The notes under the pieces are model-generated. The model did no database searches. It saw only the letters and a program-made list of their open reading frames with translations, and had not been told where the DNA came from. 64,000 bases of DNA, from the NCBI GenBank assembly GCA_963921935.1, contig OY998180.1:206424244-206488243 (forward strand). The letters are read 5' to 3'. Made by a program: the position numbers and the translations under genes. This document shows positions 44,954 through 56,659 of the stretch, piece after piece (position 1 is the first letter of the stretch; every line of letters begins with the position of its first letter). This DNA comes from Galeruca laticollis. Its lineage: Eukaryota; Arthropoda; Insecta; Coleoptera; Chrysomelidae.

Positions 44954-46823
44954 TCAACTCATATTAGGTTCAATTAAATCTTTAATTGCAGATCTTTCTT
45001 TTAACCAAAGGTAATTTTTAACTTTCTTTTTAAAAGAAAAAACACTTTTTACATCCTTTGTTTCTTTTGGGAGGTAGTTGTAGACTCTATTGGCCAAGTA
45101 TTCAAGAGATCTCATTGTAGCAGTTTTTAGAGTAAATACTGTTTCTAGGGGTGTCTCTTTTTTGTATCTGGTATTATGTGCATGATCTACATAAACCAGA
45201 AATCCCCTTCTCTTGAACTGCTGTACTGCAATGTTAAAAAAATATAGCTGCCGCATATCCATTACTTTATTATCTTTATATAATACATCAGATGGAAATA
45301 ATCTTGGTTTTTTAAAAACTATTTTTAAAAACTGTTTTTGTAGGACTTCTACTTTCTTAAGGTGAGTATTTGCAATACCTCCCCAAGCCAATATCCCATA
45401 TCTCAGACGAGATTCTATAAGCGCAAAGTATAGTTTTCTTAACTGATGAGTGTCTAAAATATTCGCTAAGTTTTTAAATTTAAACAACATACTGCGTAGT
45501 GTTTTTTGTATTTGATTACTATGAAAATTCCATCGTAAATGACTGTCAATTGTTACTCCCAAATATTTAATGTTATTTGATGAATGCAATACAATATTTT
45601 CATTGTGACCTTGTATAGTTAAAAAGTTATACTGAGGTAAAAAAGAAGCTAGGCATGTAAAAGGTAAGTAACAAGTTTTATCGTAGTTTATGGATAACTT
45701 TTTTTGTTTAAAGCAATCAAAAATTTTTACAAGATCACTTTCTGCTTTTTCCTTTAGTTGCATCCAAGTATCTGCACTATACACTATTGCAGTATCATCA
45801 GCAAAGGAGATCATCTCACCACTAGATTGAAATGCCAGTAAATTGTTTAAATATATTATAAACAAAATTGGTCCTAACACTGTCCCTTGCGGAACTCCAC
45901 ATTCTACTAATTTCTTTTTACTAATAGAGTTGTTGATTTTAACATATTGATAACGGTCAGTCAGATAGCTTTTTATTAAGTTGTAGGTATTTCCTCTGAA
46001 TCCTAGATCTTCCAAAGTTTCCAAAAGATTTGTGTGATCCACAGAATCAAAAGCTTTAGCTAGATCAAGAAATACACATAAAGCTGGTTTGGTTTGGTCT
46101 ATATATTTATATAATTTAGAGGTTAGAGCACAAATTGCATCCTGCGTAGATGTACCTTCTCTAAAGCCATATTGATTGCAAGAAATTAGTGTATTTTTAT
46201 TTATGTACTGAATAATTCTTTTTTTAAGGATTTTTTCAAAAATTTTGGCTATATTTGAGATTAACGATATGGGTCTGTAGTTAATTACCTCAGATTTAGA
46301 ACCCTTTTTAAATAGAGGCTTTATTAAACCAATTTTGAAATTAGTGGGACAGTATCCGGACTCTATTATTTTATTTATTAAGTGAGAAAGTGGTTGAGCT
46401 ATTTCGTTTCTTATTTCTTTCAAAGTTTCAGCTTTTATTCCGTCAATACCTGGCGCTTTTTTGGATTTTAATGAGTCTATAATTTCTAGTACTTCATATT
46501 TGGTTGTAGGTGCAAGGAACAGGGACGACTGATACGGCTTTCTTTGTAGATGATAAACAGATGGTGTTGGGATATTACTTGCCATATTTTTACCTATTGA
46601 AGCATAGTGATTATTAAAACAGTTCGCGATTTCTTCGTCTTCTTTTATAAGTTGTCCGTTTTCATTTCTAACTTGTTTGATCATTGTTTCTTGTTTGCTC
46701 GGAAATATTTCATTTACCACCTGCCAAAGAGCTTTTGAGTCATTACCTAAATTATTAATTTTGTCCTTATAGAAATTTGTTTTCACTTGTTTTATTAAGT
46801 TATTTAGTGTATTTCTGATTGAT
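44954..46823 (-). CDS. Jockey/CR1-group LINE reverse transcriptase, intact frame but 5'-truncated element
   Basis: The longest open frame in the window: 610 codons from a GTG at 46786, open further to about 46815 with no ATG. It runs KKAPGIDGIKAETLKE, LIKPLFKKGSKSEVINYRPI, NQYGFREGTSTQDA, CVFLDLAKAFDSVDH, VPQGTVLGPILFIIYLNNLL, the catalytic FADDTAIVYS near residue 330, KYLGVTIDSHLRW, and a thumb/C-terminal region with LRYGILAWGG. No frameshift or stop, so it is recent. The endonuclease ORF part and ORF1 are missing; upstream stops mark the truncation. It cannot move alone. Confidence 0.9.
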
Positions 46824-46829
46824 CACTAT

Positions 46830-48480
46830 AATAAGTCATTAACTACATTATGGCATATATTGAAAGTGGAAAATACACTTGTTTGAAAGTTTGGGGCACA
46901 CATGTGCTATTGTGGCACTCTGGTTGATTTGTCATAAGCAGTTGACGCATTTCTACAAGAGGAGTGTTGGAGGATTTCGGAAAGTTTGGCATATGGTTTT
47001 TTTAAATTTCTATTTGAAACAGTTTGGTATGGATGAGCTGTAGAGGAGGAAAAGGGTTTTCGCTGAATTCACGACCCGTGATATTGTGAATTTGTGGTAA
47101 CTACTAATTATACTTTTTATAAATACAACAATATGTTAGATATTCAGTATATAGTTTTTCCGTCGAAAAATAACCGATAAACGTTTTATGTTAAATAATC
47201 ATTTTAGAACAACGGTTCCAAAGCGCTTCTATTGGAACTAATTTTGATCTAGTATTTCTCATTTTAGTTTTTAAAATCGCCTTCATTCATTTCCCTCATA
47301 TTTAGTACCTGTTTCTTACATTCTCAGATAGTTAGTTATCTCGACATCTAATGTTGTCTCCTACACTTCATATTTCAACAAACTTCATCATTTAACTTAA
47401 CAATTGTGATAATTAGTTAATTTTGATAGATAAATAAGTGGAACCAATAAATTCTATTTGTTCAATCCAACCCTGATATTACAGGTAAGGCTATGGCTGT
47501 CTTCGTGATAAACTGCAGGAGTAATGAGATGAGGAAATGCAATGTAGCCGGGGAAAAGCTAGGAAATATGCAGAATTATATTACGATGTCTTTACGGTTC
47601 TCTTCTCAACTCAAAGGGTGGAAATGCCTTCAATTTATTCACTTTATATTATAGTTCTTAGTTTGCAATCATGTTCTACATCAATCTCGTCCTAGCCGTC
47701 TTGGAATTTAATAGAAACTTAGTACCCTGAGTTTTTGATGTAACACACGTCGCCTGAAAATAAGATCAACCTATTAATGTTCTTGTAGTTACTCTAGTAA
47801 ATACTGAATATAACAAGATATATACTGCGAATAGTGGTTACTATTTAAGATATTATTTCATAGTTTTGTTAGACCGTATCATCATTCCGTTAATTATATT
47901 CTTTTCTGATCATACATTTAAAAAACCAAATGACTAAATAAGAAACAAATACATATGTATAGAGGTGGGTCTCCACATACACCTCAACATATGGGAAAAT
48001 AAATACTTTTTTAACAAAATTTTGACAGTTTCCCGAAACAACTACTAAAAAATGAATGGAATCTAATATTGCTATCAATTCAATAATTAATAAAGTTAAT
48101 TAACGTCGTTCATTAATACAAATCGGTAATATGACTGTTAATTTAAAAAAAAATTCACAATACTTCGATTTTTCATTTTTGGTTGACTAACAAGAAATTA
48201 TAATGAACAAATTATTTAATTTTTTTCAATTGTTAAGACGTGATCTTGTTAAGTATGTATATAAGAAGGGCTCCACAGACCGAAATATTTTTAGGCCAAA
48301 TATTTAAATATATTTTTTTTATTTACAATTAAGTCATAAGTTGTCGAAAATTTTATTAATTAACAATCGCCTAACTTGGTGGAAAATTAACTTTAAGACA
48401 ACTTTCCAATGGGAATAAATTCTTCGAACTTTTCAGAATACAAAATAGTTTTTTCGAATTTTGTAATTAATATTCAATAC
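46830..48480. other. No recognisable gene
   Basis: Non-coding. 46860-47090 has somewhat higher G content but many stops in all frames. Confidence 0.4.
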
Positions 48481-48489
48481 CTTAAAAAA

Positions 48490-48880
48490 TTATTTAATAT
48501 GGCGTACAAGCTTTTGATTCCGCGCGTACATCTCGAAAATTACGCGTGTATGCCTACTTTCAGCATTAAATTAAAATTATTAATAATGGAGCTAGAGATC
48601 CGGGAGGTCGACTTTTTTATTGGAAATTTCCTCCTGTTTAAGAATATCTTTTTTTTAATTTCTTAAATGTTAATAGTTCATGATATATAGGCGAAAAACA
48701 AAATGCTTTTTTTTCTCATCTTAATTTGTTTATAACTTTTGAAATTTTTTATGTGCTAATAAATGCTTTAGATATATTTTTCTAGACAAAATTCCTAATC
48801 CGATGAGCTATCACACATATTTATAGGAGCATTACCTCTATTTTTCACGAATCTCAACTTACCGACTAGACTAAATATAC
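48490..48880. mobile_element. Diverged solo end related to the foldback arms
   Basis: Shares with the right foldback arm the order: GC-rich CGCGCGTA block, TGGAGCTAGAGATCCGGGAG (arm: TGGAGGTACAGTTCCGGGAG), TTGTTTATAACTTTTG, TTTCTAGA, ATCCGATGAG (arm: ATCGAATGAG) and the terminus GACTAGACTAAA. Similarity is clear in blocks but low overall, so it is a related family and not a recent copy. Confidence 0.65.
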
Positions 48881-49088
48881 ACGAAGAAAGAAGAATTCGT
48901 TAATATGCCACATGGAGCCAGCATTGATTTATTTTTATACAAGAATTTCTTCACTTTTGCTTCATATGCCTGAGGAAAATATCTACAAAACTATATTTTC
49001 CTACGACCACATAGGAAAGTAACACATATCGCACTCTCTACTCTCATAGAAAGTGGTCTTTATTCTCACGCGTGCGGAATAGTTATTT

Positions 49089-49206
49089 GTATACTAAGGC
49101 CGCAAAATGCTTTTTCGCGTTCCGAGAGAGAGATTATCGCCGAGGCCGCTCCGGCCGAGGCAAGATAATCTCGAGGTCGCGAAAACATTTCGCGGCCATA
49201 GTATAC
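49089..49206. repeat. 118-bp imperfect palindrome at left side of the Crypton
   Basis: GTATAC at 49089-49094 and 49201-49206 bound arms that share GGCCGCAAAATG / CATTTCGCGGCC, CGCG and GAGATTATC / GATAATCTC, centred on GCCGCTCCGGCC near 49148. GC content is far above the surroundings. Confidence 0.85.
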
Positions 49207-49378
49207 ACAATATTTTTCGTGCAACCGTGAAAATTACATAATTTCAATAAACATTATGTCTCTTTAGAAAAGTCAGCGTTTCAACGCGAATAGAGAAAAC
49301 TACACGTCAATATCACAATGTTTCTATGGAGATGAAATATTTAGCAATACAAATCAATTTGACATTTCTCGTGAAGTC

Positions 49379-50551
49379 GTGAAGATGTCCGATAGCGATA
49401 GTGATATTTCAGTTACTTGCACTCCTCCTGAGCTGAGAGATCTCATAGACTCAGCACTTTCTGATTTGATACCCGAAAAATCTAAACGGAAATATGAAAA
49501 ATGTTACAGCAACTTCAAAGATTGGTTTGTCAACCAAAATGTCAAGACGGTGTCAGAAAACATATTATTAGGATATTTGATGCAGCGATCAAAAGTTGTG
49601 AAGAGTTCAACTTTATGGAGCATTTATTCTATGTTAAAGACTATGCTTAACGTACGAGATGGAATTGACGTAAAGAAGTTTTTAAAATTGGTACCGTTCC
49701 TCAAGAAAAAGTCAGTTGGTTATCGAGCAAAGAAATCAAAAGTTTTTGCGCACGAGTAAATTGATTCATTCCTCAAACAAGCTAGTGATGCAAATCATCT
49801 ACTGTGGAAGGTATATAAATATGGAAAAAAAGTGAAGTATGATGTTTTATTCATAATAATTATTATTATAGGTAGTTTTGATAAGGGAATATCAGGAGCA
49901 TTGCGACGAGATGAATTAGTGAGAATGACCCTCGAAGATATCCAGGAAGACAAAACTGTATTGATAGTAACTGTTCCTGATACTAAAACTGATCAAAAGC
50001 GTGTTTTTACCATTACTGATCAAGATTATATAAGAATTTACTATAAATATGTAACTCTTCGACCAAAACATACTGCTATTCGTCGTCTATTTCTGAGATA
50101 TGAAAATGGAAAGTGCTCGGCACAGGTTGTTGGAGTGCATACGATTGGAAAAATACCTAGTATGATTGCAAAATATCTCGGCTTACCAAATAGTGAGGCA
50201 TACACAGGCCACAGTTTCAGAAGAAGTTCCGCCACGCTGCTTGCCAATACAGGTGCTGATATATCAGTTCTTAAACGCCACGGTGGATGGAAGTCCACTA
50301 CTGTAGCGGAAGGATATGTCGAGGATTCCATCCATAATAAGAACAAAATTTCCAATGCAATTTCTGGCACTGTAGCATCTAGTTCAAATGTAGTCAATCG
50401 CAAAATGTTAATGTCCAAAGAAAATAATACGTTTTTGTCTAATGTAAATAATGATTGTTCAGAAACAATAGATTTAGTTGCTTCATCTTCAGGGATGAAT
50501 ATCAGTAATAATATAAACAGTACAATCAATGTTAATATATATCAAAAATAA
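49379..50551 (+). pseudogene. Crypton tyrosine recombinase
   Basis: Exon 1 (from 49379/49385) encodes an N-terminal SAM-like DNA-binding half: KYEKCYSNFKDWFVNQ, LGYLMQRSKVVKSSTLWSIY. The frame then has one TAA at 49757-49759 after FAHE and continues IDSFLKQASDANHLLWK to 49810. A 61-nt GT-AG intron (49811-49871) follows. Exon 2 resumes VVLI, loses one base, then ISGALRRDEL (catalytic Arg), GHSFRRSSATLL (His and Arg), LKRHGGWKST (His/Trp) and EGYV (the Tyr nucleophile), ending in a Ser/Asn-rich tail. All catalytic residues survive. Such enzymes recombine circular DNA by a 3'-phosphotyrosine link. Confidence 0.88.
49811..49871 (+). other. 61-nt GT-AG intron in the Crypton
   Basis: GTATATAAAT at the 5' end, TTATTATTATAG at the 3' end. 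Removal joins LLWK to VVLI, as expected for the family. The frame fault is a single missing base about 14 nt after the junction. Confidence 0.55.
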
Positions 50552-50672
50552 AGTATGTTTCTGTTGTGAATTTGGAAATAGTTTTTGGTTCGAAATACAT
50601 TGTTATTGTCATATTTCAGAAATGTTAAATGCTGTAGTGGCGTTCAGTTTGCCGGCAGTCACTATGGGTAAC

Positions 50673-50880
50673 GGCCGCAAAATATCATTTTGCGGCCTCT
50701 GTTGCGGCTGCAAAATGCTTGTTTTGCGTCCGGTTGCACGAAAAGTACTTTCCCACTTGTGTAATAAGTGGGAAAAGTTCAACTTTTCTCACGAGTGTGA
50801 AAGTTTGTGGCACGAGCCAAGGATGAGTGCCGCAAACACACGAGTGAGAAAAGTACTTTTCCCACATGTTGCACACTATA
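50673..50880. repeat. Hairpin cluster at right side of the Crypton
   Basis: 50673-50697 is a perfect hairpin, GGCCGCAAAAT / ATTTTGCGGCC with a 3-base loop, using the same GGCCGCAAAAT word as the left palindrome. A second hairpin pairs ACTTTCCCACTT with AAGTGGGAAAAGT (50747-50778). A third pairs ACTTTTCTCACGAGTGTG with CACACGAGTGAGAAAAGT (50780-50857). CGGTTGCACGAAAA here is the reverse of CGTGCAACCG at 49219. Confidence 0.8.
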
Positions 50881-51059
50881 CTTTTTCTACAACTGCACAA
50901 ATTTAAAGAATACAAGTAAATAGTTTTGTAGAAAAAGTTTAAACATCGAGGACCACCCACCGTAAACGGTTGGACATCGAGTATAAGTTTCTGAAATTGG
51001 CTAGGCATCGAGGATCTGATATTTACATATATTGTTCAATAAAACGGGTGGTCGTAGGA

Positions 51060-51165
51060 AAAATATTGTACAATACTTGTGCCAAAGTGATTTTTCACTC
51101 TCGTGAGATTGTCTCACTCGGCTTACACTCGTGTGAAGAGTGTCACTTTCCGCACTCGTAATGTA
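51060..51165. repeat. CACTCGTG/CACGAGTG-type repeats
   Basis: Several copies of CACTC and CTCGTG words (TTTTTCACTCTCGTGAG, CACTCGTGTGAAGAGTG) continue the style of the Crypton right end, possibly the true element boundary. Confidence 0.5.
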
Positions 51166-51320
51166 ATATACTATTGTTCTATTGCATACATATTTGTATG
51201 GTCGACAAAGGCTACAGACGTGATCCTGCTATTTTCAAAAGTTTTGGCTACCTCACTGTTGTGATTCTCCAATTGTTATTCCTTTCCATAGAAAGTTTCT
51301 TTGGCGTTTGACTCTTTTTT

Positions 51321-51358
51321 TTGCCAACGTTCCGATGCAAGTCGTCACCTTCTTCAGG
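51321..51358 (-). ncRNA. Hammerhead-like motif 6, core mutated
   Basis: On the minus strand: GCC, CUGAAGA, an unpaired A, a weak stem II, then GGAA in place of GAAA, palindrome ACGU, U17, GGC. The A to G change at the second GAAA position should abolish cleavage. Same family as motif 7. Confidence 0.5.
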
Positions 51359-51477
51359 GCTACAAGAAACAATACCGAGCAATAAAAATATAGTTTTATA
51401 ATAAATTGGAACATACAGCTACCAATTAAAATGCATATTAACGGGGTTACAATGCACTGAAACCTAAGCTTTATTGT

Positions 51478-51490
51478 GCCCCCCCCCCCC
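51478..51490. repeat. Poly-C tract
   Basis: A 12-13 base C run at the 3' edge of the inserted LINE. Read on the LINE strand it is a G run, not the usual A tail. Confidence 0.8.
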
Positions 51491-52670
51491 TATCAGAGCT
51501 ATTCTCGCTATTACTACAGCTGGCCTTCCAGTTCCAGGGTTCTAATGAACTCTAATATTTGGACCGGCTTCAACGAGCTTAGGTCCTCACACTTACAAGT
51601 TTCTTGTCCGAAGCATTTCTTGTGTTGGCTTGCAATGGCGAGGTATTCCAGAGCTAGGTGATCCGGAGTCTGCAAGGCTAGACCTATTCTCATTAGGTGC
51701 TTCCTAAGGCGGCAGTGTCCTGTAAGAAAGCCCGTGAGGAGATGTAGCTTATTTTTACTGAGGTCCAAATATTTTTTGGATCTAGCAGGAACTTCTTGGA
51801 ATGTTCCAACCCGGGACGGTATCGCCAACGTGCTTCTCTTTGGGTTTCCTCCTTATTCCAAAACTCTTCCTTATAGGAGCATTTTCCTACACCACAGAAA
51901 GGCTCCGGGCCAATAAAGGGCGTTTGTACTTCTTTTCTGGCCTCTGCATTTCCTGTGATTCCCGAGTGGCCAGGAACCCAGACTAATTCATCAAGTTTTC
52001 TTCGGCACTCCCATGCCAACTTTTAGTTAAAGACATGGGAGCTCAATGCTTTGATAGCTGCTTGACTATCAGAATGGTTCGATATGTCACATTTCTGATA
52101 TTTTCTTTCTAGGTTCATTTCCACGCATTTTTCGATCGCAAGTATTTCTGCCTGAAAGGCGCTCGGGAAGGAGCCTATAGATAATGAGTATCTAGTGTCA
52201 GGCCCAAATACTCAAGCGCCTGCTCCAGTGGTGGTTTTTGACCCATCCGTATACCATCTAATGGTGTTTTATTTGAGACTTTGGGTGGTGTATTCCCTTT
52301 CCCAGTCCCTTCCCGTATTTAGCATCGTAGTGAAATTCTTTTCGATACTTACTTTCTTGATCATTTCGTCACTGGAAAGTTAGAGAGGAGCAGGCTCCCT
52401 GATTTTTAATATTCTCATTACCTGAACGTTTCTTAGATATTCTAAGAATTGCCTCTTGGGCAGATCTTTCTATCACCAGATGTAGATGTGTGAGATCTGT
52501 AATGATCTCAAGTGCCCTAGTTGGACACGTTCTCATAGCTCCAGTTATGCAGACACAGGCAAGCCTTTGAACTCTGTCTAGGGTGTTCCTCGTGCTGTAC
52601 TGACTTGCTTTTGTATGCCAAACAATTACCCCATACGTAATTGCCGATCTCACAATTGGAACTAAGAATA
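51491..52670 (-). pseudogene. RNase H-bearing LINE, 3' fragment
   Basis: The minus strand from 52653: RSAITYGVIVWHTKA...DRVQRLACVCITGAMRTCPT (post-RT region). Then an RNase H domain with YTDGSK (about 52250), QAEILAIEKC, SDSQAAIKAL and WVPGHSGITGN, interrupted by a TGA and a TAA, and finally LHLLTGFLTGHCRLRKHL with a CFGQETCKCEDL cysteine cluster near 51600. RNase H in LINEs degrades RNA in RNA-DNA hybrids; its presence points to the I/R1/Jockey-related clades. The RT core itself is not in the window. Confidence 0.87.
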
Positions 52671-52820
52671 TAATTAATATATCAATGAACTGAATATCCG
52701 ATTTTGAAATGTTGCCAGATTGTGTTGAGAAATCAACGAATAAAATTATTGATTAGATGAATAGATATACGACTTATTTATCAGTATCTAGTTCTTGTTA
52801 AGATTTTTTGCTTTTTACGA

Positions 52821-53060
52821 TCATAACCATGGCACAATTACGTTTTCAAAATCGAAGTCATGATTTCTTTCAAAATTGTGAATCTGCAAAGCTGTTTCAT
52901 TTGTGTCAGTAAAATGTTTATTATTACAAGAATTTTTATCTGCTCGAACTCTATCGTGTAGGAGCCGTTTAGTTTGGCCAACATATGATGCAGAACAATC
53001 TTGACAGAGAACTTTGCAAACTAAATTCGTATTATATGATTTGTCTAACTCATCCTTCAT
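52821..53060 (-). pseudogene. PLE GIY-YIG endonuclease remnant
   Basis: The minus-strand frame includes NTNLVCKVLCQDCSASYVGQ, TKRLLHDRVRADK and a His (KHFTDTNE), the YIG half of the domain with its usual CxxC before it. The preceding residues in the open frame (up to 53159) come from the inverted terminal repeat and are not endonuclease. Ends with a stop at 52821. Confidence 0.8.
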
Positions 53061-53103
53061 GAAACTATAAAAATCGCTGAATTTTTTTGTATTGTTTCTT
53101 GTC

Positions 53104-53141
53104 GCCCTGAAGAAGGTGATGATTTGCGCTGAAACGTTGGT
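53104..53141 (+). ncRNA. Hammerhead ribozyme-like motif 7
   Basis: GCC, CUGAAGA (53107-53113), an unpaired A, a short stem II (GGUG/CGCU with two G-U pairs), GAAA (53131-53134), palindrome ACGU, U17 at 53138, then GGU pairing with GCC (one G-U). Core complete; stem II is weak. Confidence 0.6.
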
Positions 53142-53159
53142 AAAAAATAAGAGAGTCAA

Positions 53160-56100
53160 ACTAGTAGTTACTTTTTATACACTTCCACGAAAACTTTTAC
53201 ACATTATTTCTATTGGGATCGGCTGCTAAGCGATACGCTACCACACAGCGTTAAAGTGAACTTCCTTAGATATGTGATTAGATGCTTGTTTCGTGTGTTT
53301 TGAGCATTGTTCTTCGTATTTTGTATTGGATGCTTAAGTGTTAATTTTAATTTAATATTCGTCAGGACCACAGTGCAAATCCATAAGAAATAAAGATGTA
53401 CAATTGAGTTTCCATCGATTTCATGAAAGGGGAAAGTTTATCGAAATCTATGTTTGTGTTTTCACTTCATTTTGAAGAAAAATATTACATTCCAAGAAGC
53501 AGTTTGTCATTAAACTACATATTTTTATTTGTAACTAACTATTTATTCCATTAGCAGCAACATAAAATAAATTAACATTCTAAATTGAAATCTTTAGTAT
53601 ATATAAAAAAGAACTATCTTACCAGTACATTTAACAAAACTAAGAAAAACGTTTATAATTTAATAAGAATATTGTTTTTGATACTGTTTAAAAAAAGTCC
53701 TTCATTGTTTATAAAAGAAAATATAAGGCAATAACGTGTGTAAAACAATAAACTACACTATTAACACCGCAAAAACAAACATTTTTTTCACATCTACAGT
53801 AGTTTCGCCTTGACAGTTAGGTGGCGCTGCGATCTTAATCTCGGATCCTATTAATTATAAGTTTCGTGACGACATTGTGAGAGTAAGAATTTATTTTACT
53901 GGATATGGGAATAAAATGTGAACATGTCAATTCAATCATTTTCAATGATATGAATATTCATAATAGGGATGTTGACAGTACTAAGGAATCAAAAAGTGAA
54001 TGGTTTTAGAGAAAATTATGTGACTAAAGGATTCTGAAAAATGACCTAGTTTTAATATAAAAAATTAGATTAATAAGAGTTTCAGGATAATAAAAGTATA
54101 AAATACTGGAATCGGCTTTGTTGACGGAAACAGCGCATGACGTCAGGTTTCAGTAAATCAGCGATTGTCACCTTTTACAAGAGTCATTTATGCAAACACA
54201 AAAAAATCCCTACATTTTCCATGTTTATAAAATTAAATTCGTTTTCCTTTCCGTTTTCCTTAAAATTTATTTTGACAAAAATGTACTGTTATTATAAATC
54301 AAAATGCAAATTAATATTATTTTGTTGTCTCCGTTTTGATTGCCTTTTTTCTAGCAGTATCGCTTTCCTCAGAACTGGAAGTTGACTTTATTTTCTGCAT
54401 TTTTATTCTATGATAACTATTGAGGTGATTCGTTTTTCAACTAAAATAATTTGCTACTTACTGTTATTTTACTAGTTTTTACTTTATATTATAGGTTGAA
54501 GTATAAAGCAAAACAGTCTAAACCTCAAATTACTATGAACGAATTCCCCCTACATTTTAACAAATTGTAAATTTCTTCCCTATCAATTACATCCTTAAGT
54601 ATTGCTTGAAGTTTTGTTGTGATTACGCATTTCTATCGATTCCTGCATCATATCGTATCAGGCAAATAGCTCTAATTTGGCCACAATAATTGATTTGTTG
54701 ATATTGGGAGACTTTCTTGCACCAAATAAAGACTTTTGTTCGTCTGAATTTCGAAAAGTGAAAACTTCCATTATTATTAATCTTTAGCTCTAAGTAAAAT
54801 TTAATTCACACAAGCTTATGTCATAAGTTATTTTTGAGTTTAGCTTATCAGTTTGTTTATATATTAGTGGTGTTCGATTTGCACTCGAGTGTAACACTTG
54901 CGTTCTTTTTGACTTTTGCTCCAAACCCACAGACGTGTCCAGACACCCAAACCTTCTTCTTCCCTTTCCCCTCGAGCACCAACAATTTTATTCGTATTTC
55001 AAGCACATATACACATTGAGGTTATACTTCGTTTGTGATTTTAGTTATTGTAGCAAAATTGATTATAATTTTTTCAATAATATCATTCATATCAGAGGCA
55101 TAAGAAACCAAAAATCCCAAATTACTAACAATGGAAATATTTTTTGAGGTTATATGGTGCACACGCAAACGTTCTATTTAAATTTATCATGTTACTATCG
55201 AGTACTCAGTTCGAGCAGTGTGGGATGCTCGAGCCTGCAAATCTAACGCCACTATTATAATATTTATAACGTCATATCTTCTTCTTTTTTCTATTCATAT
55301 TTTTGACACACGAAGAATGTATTGTTGACGTCCTTCGTTAAACATAAACACAATGCAATATCTACTGAGTCGTGACGTGTTTTCTCGCTTGATTCAAAGT
55401 AGATGTCTATTCACCGAATTATATTAGAATCAATTTTTTGTGGAATAATTTACAACGAATTCAAGTGAAACCATTCCCTCAAGCTAACAGGTATAATTCT
55501 TTTTCGAAATTCTGAGAAATTCTTAACGAGACAAGAAGATGTACGATACTATCTAAATTGAGAAATTAATCTTCTAAAGCAGTTTACACTTTCTATTCGG
55601 TTTGTACACCGAAAAACACTTAAAATTTATCCCGGAATCCTTAATTCTCCATAAAAATTCCTGTCTTGCCCACGAGAATGCAATAAACTTGCGATAATCT
55701 TAAACAAATCAATCCAATTCATAAACATGCTCACCGTTTCGGAAGAAGAAACGCCACGATCATGAAAGCCAGTGGCATACTGAAAAACCATGGAATGTAG
55801 CAAAAACAGTGGTTTGATGATAATTTCAGAATAACTCACAATTTAGGTTTAAAAAATGCACATTTCTCCAAAAATTTCTATTATGTAGAATTCGTAGAAC
55901 ACACTTCTCAATATGTATATTTGAAACCGAAAATATTTGGAAGTTATACATTGAGGAGCGTTCATTCAAAACCCGACACGCCCTCATAACCTAATTTCGA
56001 GAAAAACAGGAACATGTTTAGGGCATCGGATGATAATAATGTTCTAAATATTCCATACTCATATTTAAAAAAATTTATTTACCACGGAAAAACCTAAAAA

Positions 56101-56655
56101 ATTAAATGGTTATGTCTGATTTTATCTGAGCGAAAGTTGGATATGTCTACATATACCACAATATATTTTGCAAACATTGTATTATACAAAAAAATACAAT
56201 AGTGTTATAACTTTCACAAGTTTATTCGATACTTGGCAAAATATTATAATACTTTTTAATAATTCAACTTATTATCACATCAAACTATTGACTGACCGAC
56301 TCTGCCACAACTGATCTCTATTTATATATAGAAAGAACTTTTCAGACAGGACTAGAATATTCTATAACATACCAGTACGTCTATATGAAACATAATAGAA
56401 AACTTTTGAAAATTCTAGACTTGACAGGTGACTGTGACTACTTCGCCTATTCAGCCCTCTTCTTATTTTCAGTTCAAGCTGTCATTCTGACATTCATAGA
56501 ACAGGTGTAACAATAGAAACCGATCAACTCTCTAAAAATATTAGTCTTACAAAAATAAAAATAAGGAAAACATAAAATCCGTCTAATTAATGTTCAAATT
56601 GTCATACAAAAATAAAAATATGAAAAACTTTAAAACTCAGCAGACTTAAAAAATT
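53160..56655. other. No recognisable gene
   Basis: AT-rich spacer. 55260-55290 (ATATCTTCTTCTTTTTTCTAT) matches part of the PLE 3' region at 27.36 kb and may be a stub of that family. 53800-53870 is GC-richer without a frame. Confidence 0.4.
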
Positions 56656-56659
56656 AGAT

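Larger units (their letters stand above)
51310..53141 (-). mobile_element. PLE copy split by an inserted LINE
   Basis: In minus order: an inverted terminal repeat piece (53141-53085, hammerhead on the plus strand), a GIY-YIG remnant (53060-52821), a LINE insertion (52670-51480) and the 3' terminal repeat with a damaged hammerhead (51358-51321). The two repeats are inverse copies (AGTCAAAC, CAACGTT, CACCTTCTTCAGGGC, ACAAGAAACAAT). Confidence 0.7.
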
